Of a DNA stretch of 64,000 nucleotides, positions 16,669 to 25,021 are shown in pieces. Origin of the DNA: CAJPQU01 sp052170475 (GTDB lineage: Bacteria; Bacillota; Negativicutes; Selenomonadales; Selenomonadaceae); NCBI GenBank assembly GCA_052170475.1, contig JBQNAL010000002.1:124001-188000 (forward strand), written 5' to 3'. Under the pieces are notes generated by a model. It saw only the letters and a program-made list of their open reading frames with translations. It was not told where the DNA came from and did no database searches. Both the position numbers and the translations under genes were made by a program. Positions within the stretch are counted from its first letter, which is position 1; each line of letters begins with the position of its first letter.

Positions 16669-17559
16669 GTGTGTGCCGTGCTGGATGCGGTGGTGTTAGA
16701 AGCGAAAGGCGTATCGGCGGGGTACCGGCGTCATGCGCAGGTGCTTCGCGATGTCTCTTTTTCCATCCACGCCGGGGAGATGGTGGGGCTGATTGGCGCC
16801 AACGGGGCGGGAAAATCGACGCTCTTAAAGACGCTTCGGGGACTGTTGCCGCCCTTGGCTGGAGAGGTGACGGTGAACGGGCGTCCGGCGGATAGTTTTA
16901 CGGAGCGGGAGTTCGCCTTGGAAGCGGCCTATTTGCAGCAAAATGTCAGCCTGTCCTTTGCCTATACGGCGCGGGAGATCGTCATGGCGGGTCGCTATCC
17001 TCGCCTTAAATGGTGGGAGCGCGAAGGGCCGGAGGATGAGGCAGTGGTGGAGGCCTGCATGGCCTACACCGGGGTCGCGGCGCTTGCTGAGCGTTCGATC
17101 TTGGCGATGTCCGGGGGACAGCGGCAGCGTGTGCTTTTGGCCAAGGTGTTGGCGCAGCAGACGCCGCTTCTTTTCCTGGATGAACCGGCGACGGGGCTGG
17201 ACATTTTTTATCAGGAGGAGATCTTCCGCTTCAGTCGGGAGCTTTGCCAAGCGGGCAAGACGACGCTGATGGTGGTACACGAGTTAGGTCTGGCGGCGAA
17301 GTTCTGCTCGCGGCTGATTTTGGTGGGCGAAGGAAGAGTCGTGGCCGACGGCACGCCGGACGAGGTGCTGACGCCGGAAAACTTGAGCCGCGCCTACGAG
17401 GTGCCGGTTCGCGTGGTGAAGAACCCTTTGACCGGCACGGCGGAGGTATTTACGGAGCCGCCGGAGGAGGACGCGCAGCGAAAGGCTGTCCTTCGGCGCC
17501 TCCTCACCGGTGGGAAGAACGAAGAGAGCGCCGAAGAGGAAAGGCGCGTCGGCGGATGA
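16669..17559 (+). CDS. FecE/BtuD-type ABC transporter ATPase
   Basis: 296-aa ATP-binding subunit of a siderophore/cobalamin/haem-type importer. Walker A GANGAGKST, Q-loop LQQNVSLSF, signature LAMSGGQRQRV, Walker B LLFLDEPATGLD and switch His in VVHELGLA are all present. The last about 40 residues (from PPEEDAQRK) are a charged extension beyond the family core. Start GTG 16669 with GAGGAA 5 bases upstream; GTG 16678 is an equally good alternative. No permease is adjacent; the only FecCD permease of the window is at 32801, so this is its probable partner. It shares the riboswitch-2 transcript with the half CobN. Confidence 0.9.
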   Translation: MCAVLDAVVLEAKGVSAGYRRHAQVLRDVSFSIHAGEMVGLIGANGAGKSTLLKTLRGLLPPLAGEVTVNGRPADSFTEREFALEAAYLQQNVSLSFAYTAREIVMAGRYPRLKWWEREGPEDEAVVEACMAYTGVAALAERSILAMSGGQRQRVLLAKVLAQQTPLLFLDEPATGLDIFYQEEIFRFSRELCQAGKTTLMVVHELGLAAKFCSRLILVGEGRVVADGTPDEVLTPENLSRAYEVPVRVVKNPLTGTAEVFTEPPEEDAQRKAVLRRLLTGGKNEESAEEERRVGG

Positions 17560-17562
17560 CAT

Positions 17563-17591
17563 TTGGCAGGAAGTGCATGATGCACTAAATA
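17563..17591 (+). promoter_or_regulatory. Possible exbB promoter with palindrome in the spacer
   Basis: TTGGCA (17563-17568), 17 bp, TAAATA (17586-17591). The spacer holds a perfect palindrome AGTGCATGATGCACT (17572-17586), a candidate operator. This dyad differs from the MerR-type dyad found elsewhere in the island. Confidence 0.45.
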
Positions 17592-17623
17592 TATAGAGGA
17601 TGATTCTTAGGAGGTATTTTAGT

Positions 17624-18274
17624 ATGGATATGTTTTCGACGGCGGCCGCGTATTTTCACAAGGGCGGCTATGTGATGTACGTTCTCTTGCTCTGCTCGAT
17701 CTTCGTGGTCACCATCGCCGTGGAGCGGGCACGCTTCTTCGCGCGGGCGGATGCGGGACGAGCCTTTGGCCGCAAATTCTGCGAGGCCATGGGGCAAGGG
17801 GAGTATGATGTGGCGCAGTCCATGGCGGGCAGTGCTTCCGGGATGTTGCCGGAGATTTTGACGGGCGTGTTCCATCTGACCTTAGGGAAAGGGAAGGGTC
17901 TGTCGGCCTTTTTGGAGGTGCAGTCGGGGATTGCCATCTCCCAGCTTCGCCGTCGCCTGTACTATCTCAATGTCATCGTCACGCTGGCGCCGCTCTTGGG
18001 GCTTTTGGGGACGATCATCGGCATGATTTCGGCGTTCAGTGTGTTCAATTTAGATTCGGGACAGGCCACGGCCATTACGGGGGGTGTCGGCGAGGCGCTC
18101 ATCGCCACGGCGTTCGGCCTCTGCGTGGCCATTTTGGCGTTGGTGGTACATTCGTACTTCACCCAGCGCATTGAGAACATTGTGACGGACATGGAGCAGT
18201 GCTTCTCGCTCATGGAAGAACATCAGGATGAGCTGCGTCGGTCGCTTGGGACAGAGGACGGTGCTGGGGCATGA
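17624..18274 (+). CDS. exbB: ExbB proton-channel subunit
   Basis: 216-aa MotA/TolQ/ExbB family inner-membrane protein. Three hydrophobic segments (about 18-40, 115-140 and 155-180), with LNVIVTLAPLLGLLGTIIGM, the signature of the channel-lining helix, and ITGGVGEALIATAFGL. With ExbD and TonB it converts proton motive force into energy for outer-membrane import. I chose ATG 17624 because TAGGAGG lies 7 bases upstream and the sequence MDMFSTAAAYFHKGG fits the family start. Overlaps exbD by 4 bases. Confidence 0.93.
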   Translation: MDMFSTAAAYFHKGGYVMYVLLLCSIFVVTIAVERARFFARADAGRAFGRKFCEAMGQGEYDVAQSMAGSASGMLPEILTGVFHLTLGKGKGLSAFLEVQSGIAISQLRRRLYYLNVIVTLAPLLGLLGTIIGMISAFSVFNLDSGQATAITGGVGEALIATAFGLCVAILALVVHSYFTQRIENIVTDMEQCFSLMEEHQDELRRSLGTEDGAGA

Positions 18275-18687
18275 GGCTGCGGGATCGGAGAAGTTTTGAA
18301 AAGCCGGAGGTCATGATCATTCCCATGATCGACATCATGTTCTTCCTCTTGGTCTTCTTCATGCTGAGTACCTTGTATATGGTGAATTTGAAGACGGTGG
18401 ACATCAATCTGCCGAAGGCGCAGCACGCAGAGCTTCGCACGACGGCGCCTTATCTGGTGACCATGAAGAAGGACGGTAGCCTCTGGCTGGAAGATAAGAA
18501 GATGGAAGAAGGACAGCTCCTCAGAAAAGCGGAGAGCGAGGCGCGGCGCAATCCTCATTTTTCCGTGGTCATGCGCGTGGATCGCGATGTGGATTACGGG
18601 AAGGTCATCCAGCTGTTGGATAAGTTCAAGGGCATCGGGGTGACCCGGTTTGGCTTGGGCGCTGAGGGCGGGGGGAATGGCGCATGA
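18271..18687 (+). CDS. exbD: ExbD biopolymer transport subunit
   Basis: 138 aa with a short cytoplasmic start, one membrane helix (IPMIDIMFFLLVFFMLSTLY) that carries the conserved proton-translocating Asp, and a periplasmic domain from about residue 45 ending DYGKVIQLLDKFKGIGVTRF. ATG overlaps the exbB stop and its stop overlaps the tonB start, so the three are one translational unit. Confidence 0.93.
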   Translation: MRLRDRRSFEKPEVMIIPMIDIMFFLLVFFMLSTLYMVNLKTVDINLPKAQHAELRTTAPYLVTMKKDGSLWLEDKKMEEGQLLRKAESEARRNPHFSVVMRVDRDVDYGKVIQLLDKFKGIGVTRFGLGAEGGGNGA

Positions 18688-19475
18688 TCCGGGAGAAGGC
18701 GGGCGACGGCTACCGGGCGCTGGGTACGTCGCTCCTGATCCATCTGGCGGTCTTTGTCCTTTTTGCCATCACTGGTCTTTTGACGACGCCTCGTGAGCCG
18801 GTGAATCCGCCGGTGGAGGTCGTCCTCTACGATGTGGACGGGCCGGGGCATGGCAGCGGCGGCGGTGGGGGCGGCGGCTCTCCCGCGCCCATGGAGCCGC
18901 CGTCGCCGGAGGACATCGTCGTAGAGGATCAGCCGGTGCCGCCCCCGCCGGACATCAGCGAGGTGAGCGAAGAAGAGACGCCGCAGCCATCGCCGGAGAG
19001 ACCGTCGCCGACAGCCCCACCCCCGGAGCGCCAAGGGATCCAGCGGGCGCCGGGCGGCACGGGAACCGGTCATGGGACGGGAACCGGCACAGGGGAAGGC
19101 CCCGGATCCGGCTCGGGATCGGGCGGCGGATCCGGCAGCGGACACGGTACCGGCACCGGCGGAGGAGAAGGCTCCGGCGAAGGGGGCGGCGGGATGCGTC
19201 CCAGCGTGCCGCCACGGCTCATTTCTGCCGTCGAGCCTAGCTATCCTGAGCGTCTTCGTCGGGAAGGCGTCGAGGGCGTCGTGCACCTGCGCCTCATCGT
19301 CGCGGCGGACGGCAGCGTGGAGAGCGCTGAGGTGGTTGATTCCTCGGGCTACGATGAGATGGACAATGCCGCCCGGAGCGCGGCCTATGAATACACCTTC
19401 AGCCCGGCGGAAAATTCCGCCGGAGATGCGGTGCGCTGTGCCATTTCGACAGCCGTGCGCTTTCAATTGAATTAG
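18684..19475 (+). CDS. tonB: TonB family protein with glycine-rich linker
   Basis: 263 aa. N-terminal membrane anchor (SLLIHLAVFVLFAITGLL), a Pro/Glu segment (about 65-120), then a Gly/Ser/Thr-rich stretch of repeated GTG, GSG and GHG units (about 122-172), and a TonB C-terminal domain (ISAVEPSYPERLRREGVEG, VVHLRLIVAADGSV, AARSAAYEYTFSPA). It couples ExbBD to the TonB boxes of the three receptors in this window. The glycine linker replaces the Pro-Lys/Pro-Glu rod of classical TonB over part of its length. A terminator follows. Confidence 0.92.
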   Translation: MIREKAGDGYRALGTSLLIHLAVFVLFAITGLLTTPREPVNPPVEVVLYDVDGPGHGSGGGGGGGSPAPMEPPSPEDIVVEDQPVPPPPDISEVSEEETPQPSPERPSPTAPPPERQGIQRAPGGTGTGHGTGTGTGEGPGSGSGSGGGSGSGHGTGTGGGEGSGEGGGGMRPSVPPRLISAVEPSYPERLRREGVEGVVHLRLIVAADGSVESAEVVDSSGYDEMDNAARSAAYEYTFSPAENSAGDAVRCAISTAVRFQLN

Positions 19476-19514
19476 GTTTGGTGAAGGCTGAAGGCGTTGT
19501 GTCGTCAGCAGGGG

Positions 19515-19577
19515 CCTGCCCAATGGCCTTGCCACATTTGGCGGAGAGGTCAAATTGGCGAGGGATGGGCAGGTTTT
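19515..19577 (+). terminator. Probable terminator of exbB-exbD-tonB
   Basis: CCTGCCCA (19515-19522) pairs with TGGGCAGG (19566-19573), followed by TTTTCC. The 43-base interior can fold further. The long loop lowers confidence. Confidence 0.45.
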
Positions 19578-19598
19578 CCTATTATGTTTAATTTTTCC

Positions 19599-19629
19599 TT
19601 GACCGTATGACGGCTATATCGTTTATCAT
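19599..19629 (+). promoter_or_regulatory. MerR-type promoter/operator, site A
   Basis: TTGACC (19599-19604), a 19-bp spacer, TATCAT (19624-19629). The spacer region carries the dyad CCGTATgacggctATATCG, an imperfect copy of the shared operator. The 104-aa protein gene begins 55 bases downstream. Confidence 0.75.
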
Positions 19630-19683
19630 GTATGTTGTGCGTCAGGGTTCACAATGCTTTGACGATGAAAGGAGGTGAAGGAA

Positions 19684-19998
19684 ATGGAACATCCGAAGTT
19701 TGAAGTGCCGACGGATCCGCACGGCAAGATGCGTTACGCGAGTGCGAAAAAGCACGCGGAAGCGGCGCAAAAAGCGGGGAAAAGTTCGGAGGAAATCCAT
19801 GCGATCTTTAAGAAGGTCATGGCGTTTGATCCGATGGACATCGATAAGATCCCGAAGGATGAAGCCCACGCGAAGTACCGCAGTGCCATGATCCATGTGA
19901 AAGCGGCGAAGGAGAGAGGGGCGTCGTCCGATGAAATCCACGCGATGTACAAGCGCATCATGACGGGTCAAGCGGGAAAACACAAGACAGCCATGTAA
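19684..19998 (+). CDS. 104-aa helical protein with two internal repeats, unknown function
   Basis: I do not recognise the family. Two related segments are visible: HGKMRYASAKKHAEAAQKAG with SSEEIHAIFKKVM (about 14-49), and HAKYRSAMIHVKAAKERG with SSDEIHAMYKRIM (about 59-94), each a predicted helical hairpin, with a linker FDPMDIDKIPKDEA. It is soluble, Lys- and His-rich, with no Cys and no signal peptide, so cytoplasmic. ATG 19684 has AGGAGG 8 bases upstream; GTG 19675 is in frame but overlaps that site. It is the first gene after MerR-type site A and is followed by a strong terminator, so it may be the most abundant product of that promoter. A ligand-carrying role for the imported compound is only a guess. 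Confidence 0.8.
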   Translation: MEHPKFEVPTDPHGKMRYASAKKHAEAAQKAGKSSEEIHAIFKKVMAFDPMDIDKIPKDEAHAKYRSAMIHVKAAKERGASSDEIHAMYKRIMTGQAGKHKTAM

Positions 19999-20056
19999 GG
20001 AATGCGCCAAGGGGATAGCTTCAATGTATCGGCGCGTTCGGGGTCTCACGCTTGAG

Positions 20057-20083
20057 AAAAAGGGGGCACAGCGCCCCCTTTTT
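20057..20083 (+). terminator. Strong terminator between the 104-aa gene and cbiZ
   Basis: AAAAAGGGGGC (20057-20067), 5-base loop, GCCCCCTTTTT (20073-20083). It separates the first gene of the MerR-type transcript from the 15-kb operon, so that operon would be reached only by read-through or by an unseen promoter. Confidence 0.85.
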
Positions 20084-20095
20084 GATGAAAGAAAC

Positions 20096-20117
20096 GGATC
20101 GCATCTCGACGCGATCC
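20096..20117 (+). promoter_or_regulatory. Hairpin just upstream of the cbiZ ribosome site
   Basis: GGATCGC (20096-20102), 8-base loop, GCGATCC (20111-20117), a perfect 7-bp stem ending 4 bases before AAAGGA. It could protect the 5' end or modulate translation. Confidence 0.45.
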
Positions 20118-20134
20118 TGCAAAGGATGTCATAC

Positions 20135-21247
20135 ATGGAGAATCGTTTGACGCTGGCAAAACTCTCCACGGGGGATGTGGCGTATCTTTACGATAAGAGC
20201 ATCGTGCTGTTTTTCGCCGGGCGACGGAGGGTCTTGAGCACTTCGGTGTATAACGGCGGCTATCATGAGGACTTCACGGCGGTGTACAATCGGGATATGA
20301 GCCGAGGGATCGGGATGCCCTGTGAAATGTTGGCGCCGACGTACGAGGAACATATGAGAATCGTTTCCCAGCGGCTTGGCCTTGATGCGGAGCGGGTGAC
20401 CGGCATGGGGACGGCGGCACAGATGACGAACGCGGCGGTGAAGTCCCTCTCCTATGAGGAACTGACGGTGACGGCCATCGTTACCGGCGGGATTGAGACG
20501 AATGGGGGGCGCGTGGGGGATCCGGCGACGTACTTCAAAAAATGTGAGAAGCCGCGCCCGGGGACGATCAACATCATCTTGGTCTTGGATACGGATATGC
20601 CGCCGGGGGTCTTGGCTCGCGCGCTCGTGACCTGTACGGAGGCAAAAACGGCCGCCATTCAGGAACTGATGGCCGGGAGCCACTACTCGACGGGGCTGGC
20701 GACCGGCTCCGGCACCGACCAAACGATTGTGGTGGCGAATCGAGAGTCGCCCCTCTATTTGGATGGGGCGGGCAAACACAGCAAACTTGGGGAACTCATC
20801 GGCCGCGTGGTGATGGCGGCGGTGAAGGAAGCGCTTGACAAGCAGACGGGGCTGTGTCCGGCGAAGCAGCACAACCTGCTGCGGCGTCTGCAGCGCTTTG
20901 GCGTGACCTCGGATACGGTCTGGACTGCATATCAAAAGGTTGCCGGAGAAAAAGCCGTGATCAAGCCGGTGTTTTTGGCGGCCTTAGAGACGTTGGCCGT
21001 GTCTCCCTCTGTGGTTCCCTATGGCGTCCTGTACATCCATTTGTTGGATGAATATTTGTGGCAGCTCCTGTCGCCGGAAGAAACGCTGCGGGCGGCGGGG
21101 CAAATCTTGCGGCTTTTGCCAGAGGCTGCCGCTGCAGTGGCGCCGGACTTCGATGGGTCGCCGGAGAAAGTGATGATTCCCGCGTTGGAGACGTGGCTGG
21201 CAGCGGCGTGTGCCAAGCGCATCACGGAGGAAGGAGAGGAGGCGTGA
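20135..21247 (+). CDS. cbiZ: CbiZ-type adenosylcobinamide amidohydrolase with C-terminal extension
   Basis: 370 aa. Residues about 1-225 match CbiZ, which hydrolyses the aminopropanol side chain of adenosylcobinamide to cobyric acid in corrinoid salvage and remodelling: VLSTSVYNGGYHEDF, TGMGTAAQMTNAAVKSL, AIVTGGIETNGGRVGDPA, NIILVLDTDMPPGVLARALV, TEAKTAAIQEL and SHYSTGLATGSGTDQTIVV. The remaining about 145 residues form a helical extension I cannot assign. I chose ATG 20135 (AAAGGA 9 bases upstream); the open frame runs back through a terminator, which rules out the longer start. Two bases separate its stop from the cobN ATG. It is the clearest single pointer to a corrinoid substrate. Confidence 0.85.
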   Translation: MENRLTLAKLSTGDVAYLYDKSIVLFFAGRRRVLSTSVYNGGYHEDFTAVYNRDMSRGIGMPCEMLAPTYEEHMRIVSQRLGLDAERVTGMGTAAQMTNAAVKSLSYEELTVTAIVTGGIETNGGRVGDPATYFKKCEKPRPGTINIILVLDTDMPPGVLARALVTCTEAKTAAIQELMAGSHYSTGLATGSGTDQTIVVANRESPLYLDGAGKHSKLGELIGRVVMAAVKEALDKQTGLCPAKQHNLLRRLQRFGVTSDTVWTAYQKVAGEKAVIKPVFLAALETLAVSPSVVPYGVLYIHLLDEYLWQLLSPEETLRAAGQILRLLPEAAAAVAPDFDGSPEKVMIPALETWLAAACAKRITEEGEEA

Positions 21248-21248
21248 G

Positions 21249-24200
21249 ATGAAGATCGCTTTGTTTACGAATATTTCCCGAAGCTATTGCCTGCACCGCC
21301 AAAATTTGGAGCGGCTGGCGAGGGAAGCACCGCGCATCGAGGGGCTCGGCTGGCTCTTTGAGAGCGGGACGGAATGGTCGGCCGAATGGGCGGCGCGCTT
21401 GGATGAAGCGGACGTCATCTTGATCCTCTGGATGGGGACGGGGCTCGATACGCCATTTCTGCGGCAGGCGGTGCGCCGCATGGAGCGCCGGGGGAGCCGG
21501 TACCTTATTTTGGTGGAGAACCCCGGCACGGACAAGGTGTCCGCAGGATTTTCCCCGGAAGAGATCCGGCGGACGTGGCAGTATTTCCGCTACGATGGGG
21601 CGGACAATCTCTACCACTGTATGCTTTGGCTGGGGCACGAATTCGGCGGCACGCCCTACGCGCCGGAGGAACCGAAGCTCCTGCCGTGGCACGGGGTATG
21701 GCATCCAAAGTGGACGGAGATGGCGCACTGCCAAGATGCCGCCGGGTATTTGGCGGCTCACTATGTCCCCGGGCGACCCACCGTGGGGGTGATGTTCTAT
21801 CGCACGGAGTGGCTGATGGGCGATTTTTCCTATCAAACGGCTCTGATTGAAGCCATAGAGGCGCAGGGGATGAACGTCATCGCCATCTTCACGAATACCT
21901 TCCGCAATGAGGCGCTCGATTCGCCCACCCTGATGGATGCGGTGAACCGATACTTTTTCCGTGATGGGGCGCGGCTCGTTGACGTGATCGTCAACACGAT
22001 GAAGTTCTCCCTCAAGGCCGCCGGCACGTCGATTGAGGAGTGGATGCGCATCGACGTGCCGCTATTGGAGGCCTACACGGTGCTGGGGGAGCGGGCGGAG
22101 TGGGAGGCCTCCCCGGCGGGGCTCAATCCCATGGAAGTGTCTATCGCGGTGAGCCTGCCGGAATTTGACGGGGTCATTCACAGCGTGCCCATCGCCGCGC
22201 GGGTGAAGGACGATGTGGGAGACGTCACATGGCAGCTCATGGAAGAGCGCATGGCGCGGCTGGCGGCGAAAGCGAAAAAGTGGGCGCTTTTAGGGAAGAA
22301 GCCCAATCAAGAGAAAAAGATCGCCATCGTCTTTCATAATTACCCGCCGACAAATTCCAACATCGGCAGCGCGGCGGGGCTCGATTCGCCGGAAAGCGTG
22401 CGCCGTCTGCTGGAGAAAATGCAGGGCGCCGGATACACGGTGGAGACGATTCCCGAGGACAGCAAATCTTTCATGAAGCTGTTGACGGATAACGCCACGA
22501 ATGACCGCCGCTTCATCAGCGCGGCGCAGGTGAAGGATGCCTACGGGCACCTGTCTGCGGAGCACTACGCGCGGTTCTTCACGAAGCTGCCGGACGCGGT
22601 GCGCGCGCAGCTCACGGAGGATTGGGGCGAAGCGCCAGGGGAGGTATTCAATTACGAGGGCGATCTTTTGATTCCTGGTACGCTCAACGGCAATATTTTC
22701 ATCACCGTACAGCCGCCGCGCGGGTTCGGCGAGGATCCGGGGAAGATCCTCCACGATCCGGCGGCCGCGCCGACGCATCACTACATCGGCTTTTACCACT
22801 GGCTACGGGACATCTGGCAGGCGGACGCAGTGGTGCATATCGGCACCCATGGCTCTTTGGAATGGCTGCCGGGAAAGGGGACGGCGCTGTCGTCCTCCTG
22901 CTACCCCGATATTTCCCTCGGCGATCTGCCGGACGTGTATCCCTACTGGATGACGATTGTCGGGGAAGGCATACAGGCGAAGCGTCGGGGGGCGGCCTGC
23001 CTCATCAGCCATCTGTCGCCGCCCATGCAGCTTTCGGGCAGCTATGAAGAATTGCAGGAATTGGAACAGGCGCTTGACGAGTACGTTCACTTCCGCCAGA
23101 CCCAGCCGGAGAATTTGGACACCGTGCAGGAAATCGTCCAAGAGAAGGCGGCGGCCTGCAATTTCGGCGACGACATCGCGGAGGGCGATGATTTTGACGA
23201 TTATGTGGGGCGGCTGCACAATTATGTGACGGACATCAAGAACATGCAGATCCGCACGGGGCTTCACATCATGGGGCAGCCCCCGGAAGGCGACGGCCTC
23301 TCGGAATACGTCGAGGCGTTGGTGCGCCTCGACAACGGCGATGTGCCGTCCCTCGTCCAGCTTTTGGCGGCGGAGGCGGGGTACAGCTACGATGCGCTTT
23401 TGGCCGACAGCAGCCGCCTGACGCCGGACGGCGTGACCTACGGGATGAAGTTAGACGCGCTCGGGCAGGAGGGACACCGGCTCATCACTTTTCTAGAGGC
23501 GCGGGACTACGACCCTGCGGCGGTGCGGGACGCGCTTGCGCAGCCGGAAGCCGCCGCCATGTCGGAGGCGGGGCGGCAGCGCTTGGGGGCGGTATTGGCG
23601 TACATTTGCGAAAGCATCGTGCCGAATCTTCGGCGGACGACGGAGGAGCTGACGAATACGCTGCGGGCGCTCTCCGGCGGCTACATTGAGCCGAGTTCGG
23701 CAGGAGCGCCGTCGAGCGGCGGGGCGGATCTTCTTCCCACCGGCCGCAATTTTTACGGGCTAGATCCGCGCCTCTTGCCCACACCGGCGGCGTGGGAATT
23801 GGGGAAGCGCTTGGGGGACGAGGTGGTGTCGCAGTACATCGCCGACGAGGGACGCTATCCCGAGGCCTGCGGCATCGTCCTCTGGGCGGGGGCGAACATG
23901 CGCAGCCACGGACAGTGCGTGGCGGAGTTCCTCTACCTCATGGGCGTGCGTCCCGTCTGGCAGCGCCCGTCGCAGCGCGTGGTGGGGCTGGACGTGATTC
24001 CGCTGGAGGAATTAAAGCGGCCGCGCATCGACGTGACGGGCCGGATCAGCGGCCTTTTCCGGGACAGTATGCCGAACGCCATCCGCTGGCTGGACGCGGC
24101 GGCAAAGTTGGTCAGTGAATTGGACGAAGCGGACGAGGACAACTATGTGCGCAAGCACGTCAAGGCGGACGCCGCGTGGCTCGAAGGCGAGGGAGAGACG

Positions 24201-24956
24201 GCGGAGGCGGCGTGGCAAAAGGCGTCGTACCGTATCTTTGGCGATCCGCCGGGCGCGTATGGAGCCGGGGTAGGGGCGCTCTTGGAATCGAAGGCGTGGG
24301 AGACGTTAGACGACATCGCGGCGGTCTACACGCGCTGGTCCGGCACCGCTTACGGCGGCGACGCCCTACCCGGGGACTATGAGCCGGAGATCTTCCGGCG
24401 GCGCATGGGCGCACTGGATGTGACCATCAAAAATGAGGACAACCGAGAGACGAATATGTTCAGCTCGGACGATTACAACGCCTACCATGGCGGCATGATC
24501 GCCACCGTCCGCGCCATCGCCGGAAAAGCGCCGCGCTCTTACAGCGGGGACAGCACCGATCGCAAGCGGGTCAAGGTGCGGACGGTACAGGACGAGGCGA
24601 AGCGCGTCTTTCGCGGCGAGTGCATGAATCCGAAATTCATCGAGGGCATGAAAAAGCACGGCTACAAGGGCGCGCTGGATTTAGCGAATACCCTCGCCCA
24701 CAGCTATCAGTGGGACGCGACAAGCAAGGTGATGGAGGATTGGATGTATGAAAAGTACGCAGAAAAGTACGCGCTTGACCCCACGATGCAGGAATGGATG
24801 AAGGAGGTCAATCCGTGGGCGCTCCAGCGCATGGCGGCGATTCTGTTGGAAGCGGAAAAGCGTGCCCTGTGGCAGGCGCAGCCGGAGACGAAGGAGGCGC
24901 TGACGCGGCTCTACATGGAGATGGAAGGGGAATTGGAAGAACGCGCCGAAGGATAG
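21249..24956 (+). CDS. CobN/BchH-like chelatase large subunit, copy 1
   Basis: 1235 aa, the full length of the H subunit of class I (ATP-dependent) chelatases such as CobN (cobalt) and BchH (magnesium). Landmarks: NYPPTNSNIGSAAGLDSPES near 360, PPRGFGEDPGKILHDPAA, AVVHIGTHGSLEWLPGKGTA near 527, GEGIQAKRRGAACLISHL, LPTGRNFYGLDPRLLPTPAA, GQCVAEFLYLMGVRPVW, IKNEDNRETNMFSSDDYNAYHGGM-type loop near 1058-1080, and MNPKFIEGMKKHGYKGA. ATG 21249 has GGAAGGAGAGGAGG upstream. It lies in one operon with ChlI- and ChlD-like motor subunits, giving a complete H/I/D set. Whether it inserts or removes a metal, and which one, is not visible. Related HmuS-type CobN homologues act in haem iron release. Confidence 0.92.
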   Translation: MKIALFTNISRSYCLHRQNLERLAREAPRIEGLGWLFESGTEWSAEWAARLDEADVILILWMGTGLDTPFLRQAVRRMERRGSRYLILVENPGTDKVSAGFSPEEIRRTWQYFRYDGADNLYHCMLWLGHEFGGTPYAPEEPKLLPWHGVWHPKWTEMAHCQDAAGYLAAHYVPGRPTVGVMFYRTEWLMGDFSYQTALIEAIEAQGMNVIAIFTNTFRNEALDSPTLMDAVNRYFFRDGARLVDVIVNTMKFSLKAAGTSIEEWMRIDVPLLEAYTVLGERAEWEASPAGLNPMEVSIAVSLPEFDGVIHSVPIAARVKDDVGDVTWQLMEERMARLAAKAKKWALLGKKPNQEKKIAIVFHNYPPTNSNIGSAAGLDSPESVRRLLEKMQGAGYTVETIPEDSKSFMKLLTDNATNDRRFISAAQVKDAYGHLSAEHYARFFTKLPDAVRAQLTEDWGEAPGEVFNYEGDLLIPGTLNGNIFITVQPPRGFGEDPGKILHDPAAAPTHHYIGFYHWLRDIWQADAVVHIGTHGSLEWLPGKGTALSSSCYPDISLGDLPDVYPYWMTIVGEGIQAKRRGAACLISHLSPPMQLSGSYEELQELEQALDEYVHFRQTQPENLDTVQEIVQEKAAACNFGDDIAEGDDFDDYVGRLHNYVTDIKNMQIRTGLHIMGQPPEGDGLSEYVEALVRLDNGDVPSLVQLLAAEAGYSYDALLADSSRLTPDGVTYGMKLDALGQEGHRLITFLEARDYDPAAVRDALAQPEAAAMSEAGRQRLGAVLAYICESIVPNLRRTTEELTNTLRALSGGYIEPSSAGAPSSGGADLLPTGRNFYGLDPRLLPTPAAWELGKRLGDEVVSQYIADEGRYPEACGIVLWAGANMRSHGQCVAEFLYLMGVRPVWQRPSQRVVGLDVIPLEELKRPRIDVTGRISGLFRDSMPNAIRWLDAAAKLVSELDEADEDNYVRKHVKADAAWLEGEGETAEAAWQKASYRIFGDPPGAYGAGVGALLESKAWETLDDIAAVYTRWSGTAYGGDALPGDYEPEIFRRRMGALDVTIKNEDNRETNMFSSDDYNAYHGGMIATVRAIAGKAPRSYSGDSTDRKRVKVRTVQDEAKRVFRGECMNPKFIEGMKKHGYKGALDLANTLAHSYQWDATSKVMEDWMYEKYAEKYALDPTMQEWMKEVNPWALQRMAAILLEAEKRALWQAQPETKEALTRLYMEMEGELEERAEG

Positions 24957-25021
24957 GTAAATCGGGCGTGTGCTTTTGTGTGCCGTGACCGCTTTTTCGG
25001 CGCGGTTTAGGAGGGGATAGA

